From: Microvirga vignae
GTDB lineage: Bacteria > Pseudomonadota > Alphaproteobacteria > Rhizobiales > Beijerinckiaceae
NCBI RefSeq assembly: GCF_001017175.1
Contig: NZ_LCYG01000045.1
Location: 40,625 to 104,624 of the forward strand
Reading direction: 5' to 3'
Length of the DNA stretch: 64,000 bases
In this document: piece by piece, positions 1-10,346 of the stretch
Position numbering within the stretch: position 1 is the first letter of the stretch
Layout: each line of letters begins with the position of its first letter
Program-made: the position numbers and the translations under genes
Notes under the pieces: model-generated
Told to the model about the DNA's origin: nothing
The model's input: only the letters and a program-made list of their open reading frames with translations
Databases searched by the model: none

Positions 1-2
1 GT

Positions 3-608
3 GCCGAGCAGGTGGCGAAAATCATCCTCTTCTGCGGCATCACGGTCGGGCTCGGCCTGATGGTCCTGGGGGGCGCAGCGCTTCTGTTGCGCTCGAGCCT
101 GGCAATTGAGATCACTGGCCTCTCGAAACCTGTCGTGATCGTGCTTGGGCTTGCCTGCTTGGCCATACCGGCGCTCTATCTGGTGCTCTCCGCCTTCGTG
201 CGGAAGCCTCTCAGGATACGCCGCTGGGCGTTGGAGATGCCGCCCCTCCGCCTTGCCATTGGACAAATCATCATCGGTTCCGTCAACTTCGCCTGCGTAG
301 CTGCATGTCTTCATCAGGCGCTCGCGGCGGTCACGGATGTCGCCTATATGGGCGTGGCGTCCGTCTATGTGATTGCCAACACCACGGCCCTCATCAGCCA
401 TGTACCCGGTGGCCTCGGCGTCATCGAAAGCGTGGTCATGTATCTTCTGCCAGGGCAGGATCTCATCGGGCCGCTTCTCGTCTTCCGGTTCGTCTATTTC
501 CTCATCCCGCTCTGCATTGGCAGCGTTGTTTTCGGGCTGACGGAACTGCTCTATCGCCGGAGGAACCAAGCGCACGCGAGCAGAAGCGAGGCCCCTGTGA
601 GGGCATGA
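3..608 (+). CDS. YbhN-like integral membrane protein (UPF0104 / LPG synthase TM family), C-terminal part
   Basis: Only the C-terminal ~200 residues lie in the window; the frame is open to the left edge, so the GTG at 12 is probably not the real start. Several hydrophobic segments are visible, and the stretch SHVPGGLGVIE is the family signature of lysylphosphatidylglycerol-synthase-type membrane domains. The protein should be an inner-membrane protein acting on or moving lipids; the exact role of YbhN-type proteins is not settled. Its neighbour is a phospholipase D-family enzyme whose stop codon lies 4 bases away on the other strand. In E. coli ybhN also sits next to a cardiolipin synthase gene (clsB), which supports a lipid role. 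It ends with a short basic cytoplasmic tail. Confidence 0.8.
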   Translation, partial: AEQVAKIILFCGITVGLGLMVLGGAALLLRSSLAIEITGLSKPVVIVLGLACLAIPALYLVLSAFVRKPLRIRRWALEMPPLRLAIGQIIIGSVNFACVAACLHQALAAVTDVAYMGVASVYVIANTTALISHVPGGLGVIESVVMYLLPGQDLIGPLLVFRFVYFLIPLCIGSVVFGLTELLYRRRNQAHASRSEAPVRA

Positions 609-611
609 ACC

Positions 612-2123
612 TTAGCCTTTCAGCCGCTTCAGGAACCAGAGCGGTTCGAAGGGCTCCAGCGGATCGAGAAGACCCGTGCCTATGGCGGGGTCAGCTGGCC
701 CTTCATCGAACATCGCCCCGAAGGCGTGAAGACGGCGTTCGTTCACGTTCAGGCGCTCGATGGCGGCAATCAGCGAGCCACGCTCTTCCGAAACCGTATC
801 GGAGAAGACGTCAGGGTCAGTGCCCAGATGCTCGCCCAACAGCCGATTTCGCAGGCTCACGATGGTCCGGCGCATATCGTCATTGGTTGCCTCGATGGCG
901 AGGTCGCATTCCGTGTCGAGACCAATCGAGCGGTTGTTCAGGTTCGATGACCCGATGCGTAGGAACGTATCATCTACGATGATGAGCTTCGAATGGATCA
1001 GCACTTGGCAAAAGCCGCTTTCCGCCGGTACGACGGGGTAGTAAACACGCAGGCGATCATACCCGTCCGCCTTGCGCAGTCGCCGAATGAGACGGTCGCG
1101 GTTGGTGCCCATTACCTTCTTTTCGGCCCAGCCATGGGATTCATGAGTCTGGATAACGACGATCTCCGGGCCGTAAGAGTTGGCAAGGTGCTGCTCAAGA
1201 ACATCACCGATGTAAGGCGCCGTCATGTATTGCGCTTCGATGTAGATGGATTGTCTCGCTGCGGAGAGAGCGGCCAGATTGAGCGCTGCCGTCTCCTGCA
1301 CGGCGGAATGCTCGCCCCACGCCGGAAAGGTCCGGGCGATGGCAATAGGCGTGTTGGTGAAATGCGGTGGAAGATTCACCGGCCAGGGATCCAGTGCGGG
1401 CTCGGGCAGGGGTGTCACCTCCTCACCCGTCGCAATCCTCCAGCGTGCATAGGCCAGTTCTGCGAGGGAATGTGCGGCAGGCCCCGTCACGACCATCTGG
1501 ATGTCATGAACCGGATCGTAAATCGTGCCGTCGTCTCTGAGACGGTAGGGATTGTCGCAGGAGTGGTCTTTCGTGTCCCAGCGCCTCACGGTCAAATCCA
1601 TGCCGCCGACAAAGGCAAGGTTGTCGTCGATGCAGACGATCTTCTGGTGATGCGCGGCATAAAGCGGGTGGTGCTTGTCGAGGCGCAGCTTCAGGCGAGG
1701 ATGGTTCTGCCATTCGGCGCCGAAGATCAGCGGGCCCGGTGCGCCCGGAGCATGGACGACGGCGACGCTCCAGACGAGGATGCGAATGTCAAGTTCAGGC
1801 TTCTCCTCCACAAGCGAGCGCAGGAGAGGACCGAGCGGGGGCGATATCTGCGGATCGGCATCGGGACGCAGGCGAATGCTGCCGTCGAAGTCCCAACCGA
1901 CGATCATGATCGAGCGTTGCGCTTGGCGCAGGGCGGCTTCGAGCTGGGTAAAATATTCTGCCCCATCAATAAGGACCGAAGCGCGGTTCGCACACACGAC
2001 GCGCCAGCAATTGCTGCCAGGCTGGAGGATCGGGCGCGACATCGCGCGCGCCAGCTCGAAGCCAACGGCCCTTCCGGTCAGCCCACTTGTCTCTTCAAAG
2101 AAATGCACGTTGCTCATGGTCAT
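612..2123 (-). CDS. Phospholipase D-family protein, cardiolipin synthase-like
   Basis: Two HxKxxxxD motifs are present, HHQKIVCID near residue 158 and HSKLIIVDD near residue 376, each followed by the usual G/S-N region (GGMDLT and GSSNLNNRS). This is the two-domain arrangement of cardiolipin synthases and related phospholipases D, which transfer phosphatidyl groups by way of a phospho-histidine. There is no clear N-terminal membrane anchor, so it is closer to ClsB-type or soluble PLD enzymes. The frame is open to 2258, but the extra 45 residues look non-conserved, so I place the start at the ATG at 2123 (ATG at 2117 or 2042 also possible; none has a good ribosome-binding site). It may act with the neighbouring YbhN-like protein. 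Substrate is not shown by the sequence. Confidence 0.85.
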   Translation of the reverse strand: MTMSNVHFFEETSGLTGRAVGFELARAMSRPILQPGSNCWRVVCANRASVLIDGAEYFTQLEAALRQAQRSIMIVGWDFDGSIRLRPDADPQISPPLGPLLRSLVEEKPELDIRILVWSVAVVHAPGAPGPLIFGAEWQNHPRLKLRLDKHHPLYAAHHQKIVCIDDNLAFVGGMDLTVRRWDTKDHSCDNPYRLRDDGTIYDPVHDIQMVVTGPAAHSLAELAYARWRIATGEEVTPLPEPALDPWPVNLPPHFTNTPIAIARTFPAWGEHSAVQETAALNLAALSAARQSIYIEAQYMTAPYIGDVLEQHLANSYGPEIVVIQTHESHGWAEKKVMGTNRDRLIRRLRKADGYDRLRVYYPVVPAESGFCQVLIHSKLIIVDDTFLRIGSSNLNNRSIGLDTECDLAIEATNDDMRRTIVSLRNRLLGEHLGTDPDVFSDTVSEERGSLIAAIERLNVNERRLHAFGAMFDEGPADPAIGTGLLDPLEPFEPLWFLKRLKG

Positions 2124-2391
2124 GAAACTGCATCGGCAACTCAGGTAAGAGGCCAAGGTTCCAATTTCAGAAATGTTGTAACATAAACGCGCTGGGCTCT
2201 TTCTACCAAGCCTAAAAATTAATCCTCGAACGAGGCTTAAAACCTCAAGCTTGCTCACCCGAGCCGTTGTAATTCCCGAACGCCGCCTAATAACTTATGC
2301 AGCTTGCGGGCGTTGATTATGAAGCTTGATGAGTGGCCATCCGGCTCACTGTTTCCCAGGCGAGATCAGGCGTGAGGACAAAAGGGTGATC

Positions 2392-2772
2392 ATGGACAAG
2401 GAACTTGAACACAGAATCCGGGAACGGGCGTACGAATTGTGGATGCAGCACGGAAGCCAGCCCGGCCGCGCTGATGAATACTGGTATCAGGCAGAACGCG
2501 AAATTCTGGGACAGCAAGACGACGAGGCCGGCAGTACCTCGTATCCTGTCATTGGCAGCGATGAAGAAGCTCCAGTCGAAACGAATCCAGCTCCCCTTGG
2601 GATGACGAGCGAGACTCTGGACGAGGTTCTGGGTAGCCCTGCCGCTCCCAAGACGAGAAGGCGCAAAAGCACTGCCGCTGAGGCAGCAGAGACTGTCGCT
2701 GAGGTGAATGAGGCTGTCGGCGGGACAGTTGCTGCTCCGAAACGGAGGCGATCTACAAAAACGGCCATATAA
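2392..2772 (+). CDS. DUF2934 domain protein with basic Ala/Lys/Arg tail
   Basis: The first ~45 residues carry the DUF2934 pattern: IRERAYELW, then a histidine-glycine region, then EYWYQAEREIL. The rest is low complexity; the C-terminal third is rich in Ala, Glu, Lys and Arg and contains KTRRRKS and PKRRRSTKT, suggesting nucleic-acid or acidic-surface binding. DUF2934 has no firmly known function. The ATG at 2392 is preferred over the upstream ATG at 2326 because the domain begins right after it and AAAGGG lies just upstream. It stands alone between the PLD gene and glgC, and may or may not be related to glycogen genes. Confidence 0.75.
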   Translation: MDKELEHRIRERAYELWMQHGSQPGRADEYWYQAEREILGQQDDEAGSTSYPVIGSDEEAPVETNPAPLGMTSETLDEVLGSPAAPKTRRRKSTAAEAAETVAEVNEAVGGTVAAPKRRRSTKTAI

Positions 2773-2789
2773 CGCAAGAAGCGTTCTAG

Positions 2790-2813
2790 CCTTCGCGTAA
2801 TGGGACGCGAAGG
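2790..2813 (+). terminator. Hairpin after the DUF2934 gene, possible terminator
   Basis: A perfect 9-bp inverted repeat, CCTTCGCGT and ACGCGAAGG, has a 6-base loop and begins 17 bases after the stop codon. No T-run follows, so it may be a weak terminator or an mRNA-protecting stem. Confidence 0.45.
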
Positions 2814-2832
2814 TTGCGGGGGCAGGAACTCC

Positions 2833-2878
2833 CTCTGAAATCCGGAACAGGCAAGAGAACTTCCGGCCGGGTTCAGAG
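2833..2878 (+). promoter_or_regulatory. Structured leader upstream of glgC
   Basis: CTCTGAA at 2833-2839 pairs with TTCAGAG at 2872-2878, and inside it CCGGAA at 2842-2847 pairs with TTCCGG at 2861-2866. This gives a two-part stem with a 13-base loop. It ends 44 bases before the glgC start and could be a leader structure. No known riboswitch was recognised. Confidence 0.3.
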
Positions 2879-2922
2879 TCTACAAGCAGGGCACACACCG
2901 CCCTTGATATGAGGACCTTACC

Positions 2923-4209
2923 TTGCCAAGCCCGAGCGTTGCTTCCGCGCCTCTTGCCCGCCATGCCATGGCTTACATTCTTGCGGGAGGTCGCGGTTCC
3001 AGGCTCATGGAGCTGACCGATATTCGCGCAAAGCCCGCCGTCTATTTCGGCGGCAATACGCGGATCATCGATTTTGCCCTCTCCAATGCGCTCAATTCTG
3101 GCATTCGGCGCATTGGGGTGGCAACACAGTACAAGGCGCACAGCCTCATCCGGCACTTGCAGAGAGGCTGGAATTTCTTTCGCTCCGAGCGCAATGAGAG
3201 CTTCGACATTCTGCCCGCAAGCCAGCGTGTTTCCGAGACCATGTGGTATGAGGGAACGGCGGATGCGGTGTATCAGAACCTCGACATCATCGCGAGCATC
3301 GATCCCGAATACATCATCATTCTGGCAGGTGATCACATCTACAAGATGGATTACGAGATCATGCTCCGCCAGCATGTCGATTCCGGTGCGGATGTGACCG
3401 TCGGCTGCCTGGAGGTTCCGCGCATGGAAGCAACGGGCTTCGGTGTGATGGCTGTTGATGAAGCGGACCGCATCGTCTCGTTCCTGGAGAAGCCTGCCGA
3501 TCCACCTGGCATGCCCGACAAACCTGACATGGCTCTCGCCAGCATGGGGATCTACGTTTTCAACACGCAGTTCCTGTTCGACCAGTTGAGGCGGGATGCG
3601 GCTACCCCAGGCTCGAGCCGGGACTTCGGCAAGGACATCATTCCCTATCTCGTCCAGCACGGAAAAGCGGTAGCGCATCGCTTCACCAATTCCTGCGTTC
3701 GCTCGGGAGCAGAGGCAGGCGGAAGCGATGCGCTGGCCTATTGGCGCGATGTTGGAACGGTTGATGCCTATTGGGAGGCTAATATCGACCTGACTGCCAT
3801 CGTACCGACTCTCGATCTCTACGACCGTGACTGGCCGATTTCGACCTTTTCCGAAACCTGGCCACCCGCCAAGTTCGTGCATGATGAAGACGGGGGACGG
3901 CGTGGCTATGCGATCAACTCCCTCGTGTCCAGCGGCTGTATCGTCTCCGGCGCATCCTTGCGCCAGTCCCTTGTCTTTACTGCCGTGCACCTTCATTCCT
4001 ACGCCCACGTGGAGGGCGCGGTCATTCTTCCCTATGCCGATATCGGTCGGGGAGCGCGACTGAAGAACGTGGTGATCGACCGCGGCGTGCGTATTCCGGA
4101 TGGCTTGGTGGTAGGTGAGGATCCTGAGGAGGACGCCCGGCGGTTCCGGCGCACGGAGCGCGGGATCTGTCTTATCACGAAGCCGATGATCGACAGGCTC
4201 TCTGGATGA
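2923..4209 (+). CDS. glgC: Glucose-1-phosphate adenylyltransferase (ADP-glucose pyrophosphorylase)
   Basis: Makes ADP-glucose from ATP and glucose-1-phosphate, the committed step of bacterial glycogen synthesis. The nucleotide-binding loop [10 protein letters not shown] (residues ~19-28), the substrate motif KPAVYFGG and a C-terminal left-handed beta-helix region with hexapeptide-like repeats are all visible. Length (428) fits the family. The start is a TTG at 2923 with GAGG nine bases upstream; an internal ATG at 2968 would cut off the N-terminal residues that alphaproteobacterial GlgC proteins have before MAYILAGG. The stop overlaps the glgA start (ATGA), so the two are translationally coupled. 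Activity is likely under allosteric control, as in relatives. Confidence 0.97.
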   Translation: MPSPSVASAPLARHAMAYILAGGRGSRLMELTDIRAKPAVYFGGNTRIIDFALSNALNSGIRRIGVATQYKAHSLIRHLQRGWNFFRSERNESFDILPASQRVSETMWYEGTADAVYQNLDIIASIDPEYIIILAGDHIYKMDYEIMLRQHVDSGADVTVGCLEVPRMEATGFGVMAVDEADRIVSFLEKPADPPGMPDKPDMALASMGIYVFNTQFLFDQLRRDAATPGSSRDFGKDIIPYLVQHGKAVAHRFTNSCVRSGAEAGGSDALAYWRDVGTVDAYWEANIDLTAIVPTLDLYDRDWPISTFSETWPPAKFVHDEDGGRRGYAINSLVSSGCIVSGASLRQSLVFTAVHLHSYAHVEGAVILPYADIGRGARLKNVVIDRGVRIPDGLVVGEDPEEDARRFRRTERGICLITKPMIDRLSG

Positions 4210-5657
4210 AGTCTCTGAGCGTTCTGTCCGTCACGTCGGAGCTTTTTCCCATCATCAAAACAGGCGGCTTAGCCGATGTGGCCGGCGCGTTGCCATTCGC
4301 GCTGGCCCGTGAGGGGGTGGACGTCATTTCCCTTCTTCCCGGCTACCCCGCCGTTCTGAAAACGCTAAGTCATACTGAAACGGTTCGCGAATACCCGCAT
4401 CTTTTCGGCGGCTCGGCTCGCCTCCTCTCGGCGACGGTGAAGGGGCTCGATCTCTTCATCATCGATGCGCCGCATCTCTACGAGCGGCCAGGCTCGCCGT
4501 ATCTGACGCCTGATGGGCGAGACTGGCCGGACAATGCGCGGCGCTTCGCGGCTCTGGGACGTGTGGCTGCCGATATCGGACAGGGCCATGTGTCCGGCTT
4601 CATTCCCGATATCGTCCATGCCCATGACTGGCAGGCAGGTCTCGCTCCAGCCTATCTGCATTACAGCGATATGCCTCGACCGGGCACGGTCGTGACGATC
4701 CACAACATCGCCTTTCAGGGAATCTTCCCTGCCGATCTGCTCTACGAACTGGGCCTTCCGCCGCATGCCTTCACGGTGGACGGAATTGAGTATTACGGAC
4801 AAATCGGATTCCTGAAGTCAGGCTTGCGGCTTGCAGACCGCATCACGACGGTGTCTCCGACTTATGCGAAAGAAATCCAAACGCCTGAAGGTGGAATGGG
4901 TCTCGACGGTCTTCTGCGCTCCCGGTCAAAGGATGTGTCCGGCATTCTCAATGGAATTGATGAGGACGTCTGGAATCCTGCGAAGGACCCTTCTCTTGAT
5001 GCGACATTCACCCGTGATACGCTGAACCAGCGCGACGCCAACAAGCTGGCTCTGCAGCAACGTCTTGGACTCGATGAGAATCCTGACGCGATGCTCTTCG
5101 GCGTGGTGAGCCGCTTGTCGGAACAAAAGGGACTGGATCTCGTGCTCGCGGCATTGCCTGCACTTCTGGCCGATGGAGCGCAGCTTGCTCTCCTGGGTGC
5201 CGGTGAACGGATGCTTGAGGAGAGCTTTCGGGCCGCCTCCATCGTCTATCCGGGACAAGTGGGCTGTTTCTTCGGCTATGACGAAGGCTTGGCGCACCTG
5301 ATCCAGGGTGGGAGCGATGCGTTGTTCGTGCCCTCCCGTTTCGAACCCTGCGGGCTGACACAGCTCTGCGCCTTGCACTACGGCAACGTGCCTATCGTCT
5401 CCCGTGTCGGAGGCCTCGCCGACACGGTGATCGATGCCAATGAAATGGCCGTGGCGGCGGGTGTCGCCACAGGCTTCCAGTTCTCGCCCGTCAATCTGAC
5501 GGGCCTCATTGATGCGACCAACCGGGCCAAGATCCTCTGGTCTGACGTGGAAGTCTGGCGCCGGGTGCAAAGAAACGGCATGGCAGCGGAGGTTGGATGG
5601 GACAGGCCTGCTCGCCAATATGCCCATCTCTATCGCTCATGTCTCGAGGATGTCTGA
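4206..5657 (+). CDS. glgA: Glycogen synthase (ADP-glucose type), copy 1
   Basis: GT5-family enzyme adding glucose from ADP-glucose to alpha-1,4-glucan ends. The ADP-glucose-binding KTGGLADV motif lies at residues 18-25, and the C-terminal [11 protein letters not shown] motif holds the conserved catalytic glutamate. At 483 residues it has the usual size. It overlaps glgC by 4 bases and converges on glgX with a 6-base gap. A second GT5 gene lies at 17.3 kb. This copy is the better match to the standard KTGGLADV motif and sits with glgC, so it is probably the main biosynthetic enzyme. Confidence 0.96.
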   Translation: MKSLSVLSVTSELFPIIKTGGLADVAGALPFALAREGVDVISLLPGYPAVLKTLSHTETVREYPHLFGGSARLLSATVKGLDLFIIDAPHLYERPGSPYLTPDGRDWPDNARRFAALGRVAADIGQGHVSGFIPDIVHAHDWQAGLAPAYLHYSDMPRPGTVVTIHNIAFQGIFPADLLYELGLPPHAFTVDGIEYYGQIGFLKSGLRLADRITTVSPTYAKEIQTPEGGMGLDGLLRSRSKDVSGILNGIDEDVWNPAKDPSLDATFTRDTLNQRDANKLALQQRLGLDENPDAMLFGVVSRLSEQKGLDLVLAALPALLADGAQLALLGAGERMLEESFRAASIVYPGQVGCFFGYDEGLAHLIQGGSDALFVPSRFEPCGLTQLCALHYGNVPIVSRVGGLADTVIDANEMAVAAGVATGFQFSPVNLTGLIDATNRAKILWSDVEVWRRVQRNGMAAEVGWDRPARQYAHLYRSCLEDV

Positions 5658-5663
5658 GAACGC

Positions 5664-7868
5664 CTATCGGGTGCTCCGCTTCTTCTTCGGTTGCTCCTCC
5701 GGCTGGAGTTGGAACAGTAGCAGCGAACGACCGGTCACCGTGTATACCTTATCGAAATTGAATAGTGCCGGGAAATTCAAGTCCGGCCTGTTCGTGTCGA
5801 CGAGGCATGCCCATGCCTGACCGCCGGTAACGGTAGGGAGCTTGCACCTTACCACGTCATGATGGGCGTTGAGGATCAGGAGCAAGGTGACGTCCGTACC
5901 ACGTTTGCGGATACCTGTCGGCTGAGCGCGACCGTCAAGCAGAATAAGGATACAGCGGGCGTGAGGATCCTCCCAATGCTCGGGAGTCATTTCGTCGCCT
6001 AGAGGAGTGAGCCACGTCACATCCTTGACGTCGAGTTCCTCGTTATAGACCCCTGAGAGGAAGCGGCCGCGACGAAGGATCGGCAGGCTCTGGCGCAGTT
6101 GGATCAGCTTACGGGTGAACTCGAAGAGTTCAGCGCCATCCTCGTCGACTCCCTCCCAGTCGATCCAGGAGATGTCGTTGTCCTGCGCATAGGCATTGTT
6201 GTTGCCGTGCTGCGTGCGGGCAAATTCATCGCCTGCCAGCAACATGGGTGTGCCTTGGGAGAAGAGCAGAGTGGCAAGCATGTTGCGCATCTGCCGGCAG
6301 CGCAAGGCGCGGATCTCGGGATCGTTCGTCTCGCCTTCGACGCCGTGGTTCCAGGACAGGTTGTGGTCGTGCCCGTCCTTGTTGTCCTCGCCGTTCGCCT
6401 CGTTGTGCTTGTCGTTATAGGAGACGAGGTCGCGGAGCGTGAAGCCGTCATGGGCTGTGATGAAGTTCACTGAGGCCCAAGGCTTGCGACCACGCTTGTT
6501 GAAGAGATCGGCGGAGGCGGTCAGTCGGGAGGCAAGCTCAGGCAGCTTCCCGTCCTCGCCTTTCCAATAAGCGCGGACCGTATCGCGATAGCGATCATTC
6601 CATTCGGCCCAGCCAGGAGAGAAGCGCCCGACCTGATAGCCGCCCGGGCCGCAATCCCACGGCTCGGCGATCAGCTTGACGCGACTGAGCACAGGATCCT
6701 GCCTCACGGCGTCGAGAAAGCGTCCGTCCTCCTCGAATCCATGTGGCTCACGGGCGAGGATGGTGGCGAGGTCGAAACGGAAACCGTCCACACGGACCTC
6801 CTGCGCCCAATAGCGCAGGCTGTCGGTGACCATTTGCAGGATCCGCGAATGGCTCAAGTTGACCGTGTTCCCAGTGCCGGTGTCGTTGATGTAGTAGCGC
6901 TTCTCGGGAGCAAGCCTGTAGTAGGAGGCGTTGTCGATGCCCTTGAAGGAAAGAGTTGGGCCCAACTCATTCCCTTCAGCCGTGTGGTTATAGACAACGT
7001 CGAGGATCACCTCGATACCGGCATCGTGAAAATGGCTGACCATTTCCTTCAGTTCGTTCACGAATGGGGTCGCGAGATAACGCGGCTGTGGGGCAAAGAA
7101 ACTAATGGTGTTGTAACCCCAGTAATTGCGTAGATTTTTCTCGATCAGGTAACTGTCATCCACGAAGGCGTGGATCGGCAGGAGCTCGACGGTAGTGACG
7201 CCAAGGCTCTTGATGTAGTTGATCGATTCATGATGCATCAGGCCCGTGAAGGTACCACGGAACTCTTTCGGGATCGCGGGATGCTTCATGGTGAAACCGC
7301 GCAGATGCGCCTCATAGATGATCGTGCGCTCCCATGGAATCTGCGGCCTGCGTTCATTCCCCCATGTGAAGGCCATATCGATCACCCGACATTTGGGCAT
7401 GAACGCTGCGCTGTCACGCTCATCGAAAGATAGATCCGCGTCGGGCGAACCGACCTTATAGCCGAACAGGGCAGGGTCCCACTTCAAGTTGCCGATGATG
7501 TGCTTGGCATAAGGATCGAGAAGCAGCTTGTTGTGATTGAAGCGATGTCCGGCATCGGGCTCGTAAGGCCCATGTACACGATAGCCATAGGTGGTGCCGG
7601 GACGCGCATCCGGTAGGTAACCGTGCCAGACTTCGTCTGTGTATTCAGGCAATTCGATCCGCTCCAGCTCGCGCTTGCCCTCAAGGTCGAAGAGGCAGAG
7701 CTCGACCTTGGTGGCATTGGCAGAGAAAAGGGCAAAGTTCACGCCGAGACCATCCCAGGTTGCTCCCAGAGGATAGGGCAGTCCCTCTCGGAGGCGGGAT
7801 GTCCGCCGGACAGTTGGGGTAACGAGCTCGACTGGGGCTGGCTCTCGTGTCTCGACTTTGTCGTTCAT
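5664..7868 (-). CDS. glgX: Glycogen debranching enzyme GlgX
   Basis: GH13 isoamylase-type enzyme that hydrolyses alpha-1,6 branches of phosphorylase-limit or short-branched glycogen. An N-terminal CBM48-like domain (residues ~20-130) is followed by the catalytic barrel with the nucleophile in VDGFRFDLA, the acid/base in LIAEPWDCGPGGYQVG and the third acidic residue in ITAHDGFTL. Its 734 residues fit GlgX. It lies 93 bases downstream of glgB on the same strand and is probably the last gene of the treZ-malQ/treY-glgB-glgX series. The released maltodextrin is a substrate for the MalQ-TreY protein encoded upstream. Confidence 0.95.
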   Translation of the reverse strand: MNDKVETREPAPVELVTPTVRRTSRLREGLPYPLGATWDGLGVNFALFSANATKVELCLFDLEGKRELERIELPEYTDEVWHGYLPDARPGTTYGYRVHGPYEPDAGHRFNHNKLLLDPYAKHIIGNLKWDPALFGYKVGSPDADLSFDERDSAAFMPKCRVIDMAFTWGNERRPQIPWERTIIYEAHLRGFTMKHPAIPKEFRGTFTGLMHHESINYIKSLGVTTVELLPIHAFVDDSYLIEKNLRNYWGYNTISFFAPQPRYLATPFVNELKEMVSHFHDAGIEVILDVVYNHTAEGNELGPTLSFKGIDNASYYRLAPEKRYYINDTGTGNTVNLSHSRILQMVTDSLRYWAQEVRVDGFRFDLATILAREPHGFEEDGRFLDAVRQDPVLSRVKLIAEPWDCGPGGYQVGRFSPGWAEWNDRYRDTVRAYWKGEDGKLPELASRLTASADLFNKRGRKPWASVNFITAHDGFTLRDLVSYNDKHNEANGEDNKDGHDHNLSWNHGVEGETNDPEIRALRCRQMRNMLATLLFSQGTPMLLAGDEFARTQHGNNNAYAQDNDISWIDWEGVDEDGAELFEFTRKLIQLRQSLPILRRGRFLSGVYNEELDVKDVTWLTPLGDEMTPEHWEDPHARCILILLDGRAQPTGIRKRGTDVTLLLILNAHHDVVRCKLPTVTGGQAWACLVDTNRPDLNFPALFNFDKVYTVTGRSLLLFQLQPEEQPKKKRSTR

Positions 7869-7961
7869 CGTGGGTCTCAGGAAGCGGAGCAGATCGGTTC
7901 ATATCTTCAACGCGCCAGAAGGCAGGAAGTCCCCTGAAGCTCGACAATCTGCTTCCGCCAA

Positions 7962-10190
7962 TCAGGCGCGCTCAAGAACAAGGATGAGAGTGGCCAGAGG
8001 TGGGATGGTGAGGCAGAGGGAGCAGGGGCGTCCATGACTCGGCGTCTCCTCTGCCGACACTCCGCCGAGATTGCCGACATTGCAGCCACCATAAATGGAG
8101 GCATCCGTATTCACGACCTCCCGATAGAAACCGGGCAATGGCACGCCGATGCGGTATTCCTCCCGCGGAACAGGGGTGAAGTTCGAGACAACCACCGCGA
8201 TGGAATTCTCTGCATCTCCCCGCCGCAGCCACGCGATGACGCTGTTGTCTCGGTCATCGGAAACGATCCATTCGAAGCCTTTCCACTCGCAGTCCCGCTC
8301 ATGCAGCGCCGGAATGGAGCGATAGGCAGCGTTAAGATCGCGGATGAGCGTTTGGACTCCTTTATGGTACGGATCATCCAGTAGGTGCCAGTCGAGGCTC
8401 TGGTCGTGGTTCCATTCCTGCTCCTGGGCAAATTCTCCGCCCATGAACAGCAGCTTCTTTCCCGGATGTCCCCACATGAATCCGAAATAGGCACGAAGGT
8501 TTGCAAAACGCTGCCATTGGTCGCCGGGCATCTTTCCGATGAGTGAGCCTTTGCCATGAACGACCTCGTCATGGCTGAGCGGCAGAATGAAGTTCTCCGA
8601 AAAAGCGTAGAGAAGACCGAAAGTCAGATCATGATGGTGATACCGGCGGAAGATCGGATCCTTGCTGATGTAGCGAAGGGTGTCGTGCATCCACCCCATA
8701 TTCCACTTGAAGCCGAAGCCAAGACCGCCGGTATAGGTCGGCTGCGAAACGCCGGGCCATGCGGTGGATTCTTCAGCGATGGTGATGGCACCTGGAGCCG
8801 TGGCATAGGCAACCTCGTTCATGCGACGCAGGAAGTCGATTGCGCCTAAGTTTTCGTTGCCACCATAGCGATTGGGGATCCACTCGTCAGGTTTGCGAGA
8901 GTAGTCGAGGTAGAGCATCGAGGCCACAGCGTCGACACGCAAGCCATCGAGGTGGTAGAGCTCCAGCCAGAAGCGGGCATTAGCGACGAGGAAAGTGGCA
9001 ACCTCCTGCCGCTCGTAATTGTAGATGTAGGTGCCCCAGTCCTGATGGAAGCCGAGACGCGGATCGGCATGCTCATAAAGATGCGTGCCGTCGAAATAGC
9101 TCAGGCCATGCGGATCGTTCGGAAAATGGGCCGGAACCCAATCAAGAATGATGCCGATCCCTGCAGCATGGGCCGCCTCCACGAAAGCTGCAAAATCCTC
9201 AGGCGTGCCGAAGCGGCTTGTGGGTGCATAAAGAGAGATCGGCTGATAGCCCCAGGAGCCATCGAAGGGATACTCGGTGATCGGCAAGAGTTCGATATGC
9301 GTGAAACCCAAATCTTTCACATAAGGGATGAGCCTGACGGCCAGCTCGCGATAGGTGAGATAGCGGTTGCCTTCCTCTGGCACGCGCGCCCAGGAGCCGA
9401 GATGGCATTCATAGATGGACATGGGCGCCTTGCGCTGGTTCTGTGCGGCGCGAGCCCTCATCCATGCTCCATCATTCCACTCGAACTCCGGAGTATTCTT
9501 GAGAATAGAGGCAGTGGCGGGAGGGTGCTCAGCCGTGAAGGCGAGTGGGTCGGCTTTGAGCGCCAGCAGATTCCCGTGAAGGCCGATGATCTCGAACTTG
9601 TAGCGCTGGCCCGCTATGACGTCGGGAATGAAGAGCTCCCAAACGCCGCCTTCATGACGCCGCCGCATCGGGTGGCATCGTCCGTCCCAGTTGTTGAACT
9701 CGCCGACGACGCTCACACGTCGCGCGTTCGGAGCCCACACGGCAAACAGAAAGCCTTGGATGCCCCCCAGATCCAAATGATGGGCACCGAGCTTTCGGTA
9801 GATTGCATCGCTGCCCGGATCTCGGAGCTGTGCGATATCGTGATGGGAAAGGAAAGTTCCGAAGCTATAGGGATCGTGCCGGATCTCCACGTGATCCTGG
9901 CTTTCGACCTGAAGCCTGTAATCTGGACGTTGCGAAGCGTTCAGAGTGCCGACGAACAGCCCATCGGCGAACCTCCTCTCCATGGGGGCGAGAGTGGTCT
10001 GTCCGTCACGCGCGACGACAGTGACCGTATCCGCATGGGGAATGATGGCTCTAACTTCCCAGGTGCCCGGTAGAATCTCGTGGGGACCGAGCATGGAAAA
10101 GGGGTCACCGGATGCAATGATGTCAGCAACCGATTGCGGCTCGACCGAACGCTCCTTCACGCTCTGCGATCCACCCCTGCGCTGGGCCAT
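7962..10190 (-). CDS. glgB: 1,4-alpha-glucan branching enzyme
   Basis: Creates alpha-1,6 branches in glycogen. Two N-terminal beta-sandwich modules are followed by a GH13 barrel with the nucleophile in LDGLRVDAV, the acid in TIAEESTAW and the third aspartate in [12 protein letters not shown]. The 742 residues match the long GlgB type with an extra N-terminal module. The 156 bases between its start and the upstream malQ-treY gene contain no feature I can name, so it may be read from the treZ promoter or from its own weak one. Confidence 0.96.
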   Translation of the reverse strand: MAQRRGGSQSVKERSVEPQSVADIIASGDPFSMLGPHEILPGTWEVRAIIPHADTVTVVARDGQTTLAPMERRFADGLFVGTLNASQRPDYRLQVESQDHVEIRHDPYSFGTFLSHHDIAQLRDPGSDAIYRKLGAHHLDLGGIQGFLFAVWAPNARRVSVVGEFNNWDGRCHPMRRRHEGGVWELFIPDVIAGQRYKFEIIGLHGNLLALKADPLAFTAEHPPATASILKNTPEFEWNDGAWMRARAAQNQRKAPMSIYECHLGSWARVPEEGNRYLTYRELAVRLIPYVKDLGFTHIELLPITEYPFDGSWGYQPISLYAPTSRFGTPEDFAAFVEAAHAAGIGIILDWVPAHFPNDPHGLSYFDGTHLYEHADPRLGFHQDWGTYIYNYERQEVATFLVANARFWLELYHLDGLRVDAVASMLYLDYSRKPDEWIPNRYGGNENLGAIDFLRRMNEVAYATAPGAITIAEESTAWPGVSQPTYTGGLGFGFKWNMGWMHDTLRYISKDPIFRRYHHHDLTFGLLYAFSENFILPLSHDEVVHGKGSLIGKMPGDQWQRFANLRAYFGFMWGHPGKKLLFMGGEFAQEQEWNHDQSLDWHLLDDPYHKGVQTLIRDLNAAYRSIPALHERDCEWKGFEWIVSDDRDNSVIAWLRRGDAENSIAVVVSNFTPVPREEYRIGVPLPGFYREVVNTDASIYGGCNVGNLGGVSAEETPSHGRPCSLCLTIPPLATLILVLERA

Positions 10191-10346
10191 GCTGACTTTC
10201 CCTTGGTCTTTCTTCCGCTGCCATGAATGAATCTTCCCGGCGGCGTTCTTGCATCATGAGAGAACACCATTATGGGGCGGACCCGACCCGCGACCAGACG
10301 GAAGAGGGCAAAGGGAGGTGAGGGCAGCGCTGGGCGGCGGAAGCCC

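Noticed and set aside
2138..2162. Possible EcfG promoter for the phospholipase D gene (GGAAC-N16-AGTT, leftward)
   Set aside because: One -10 mismatch, and it would leave only about 8 bases before the ATG at 2123.
993..2186. 397-residue plus-strand frame opposite the phospholipase D gene
   Set aside because: Antisense of a gene with two intact HKD motifs; no domain of its own.
2317..4008. 563-residue frame on the minus strand opposite glgC
   Set aside because: It lies over glgC, which has full family motifs; the antisense frame has no recognisable domain and arises from codon bias.
8952..10073. 373-residue plus-strand frame opposite glgB
   Set aside because: Antisense shadow of glgB; composition is not protein-like.
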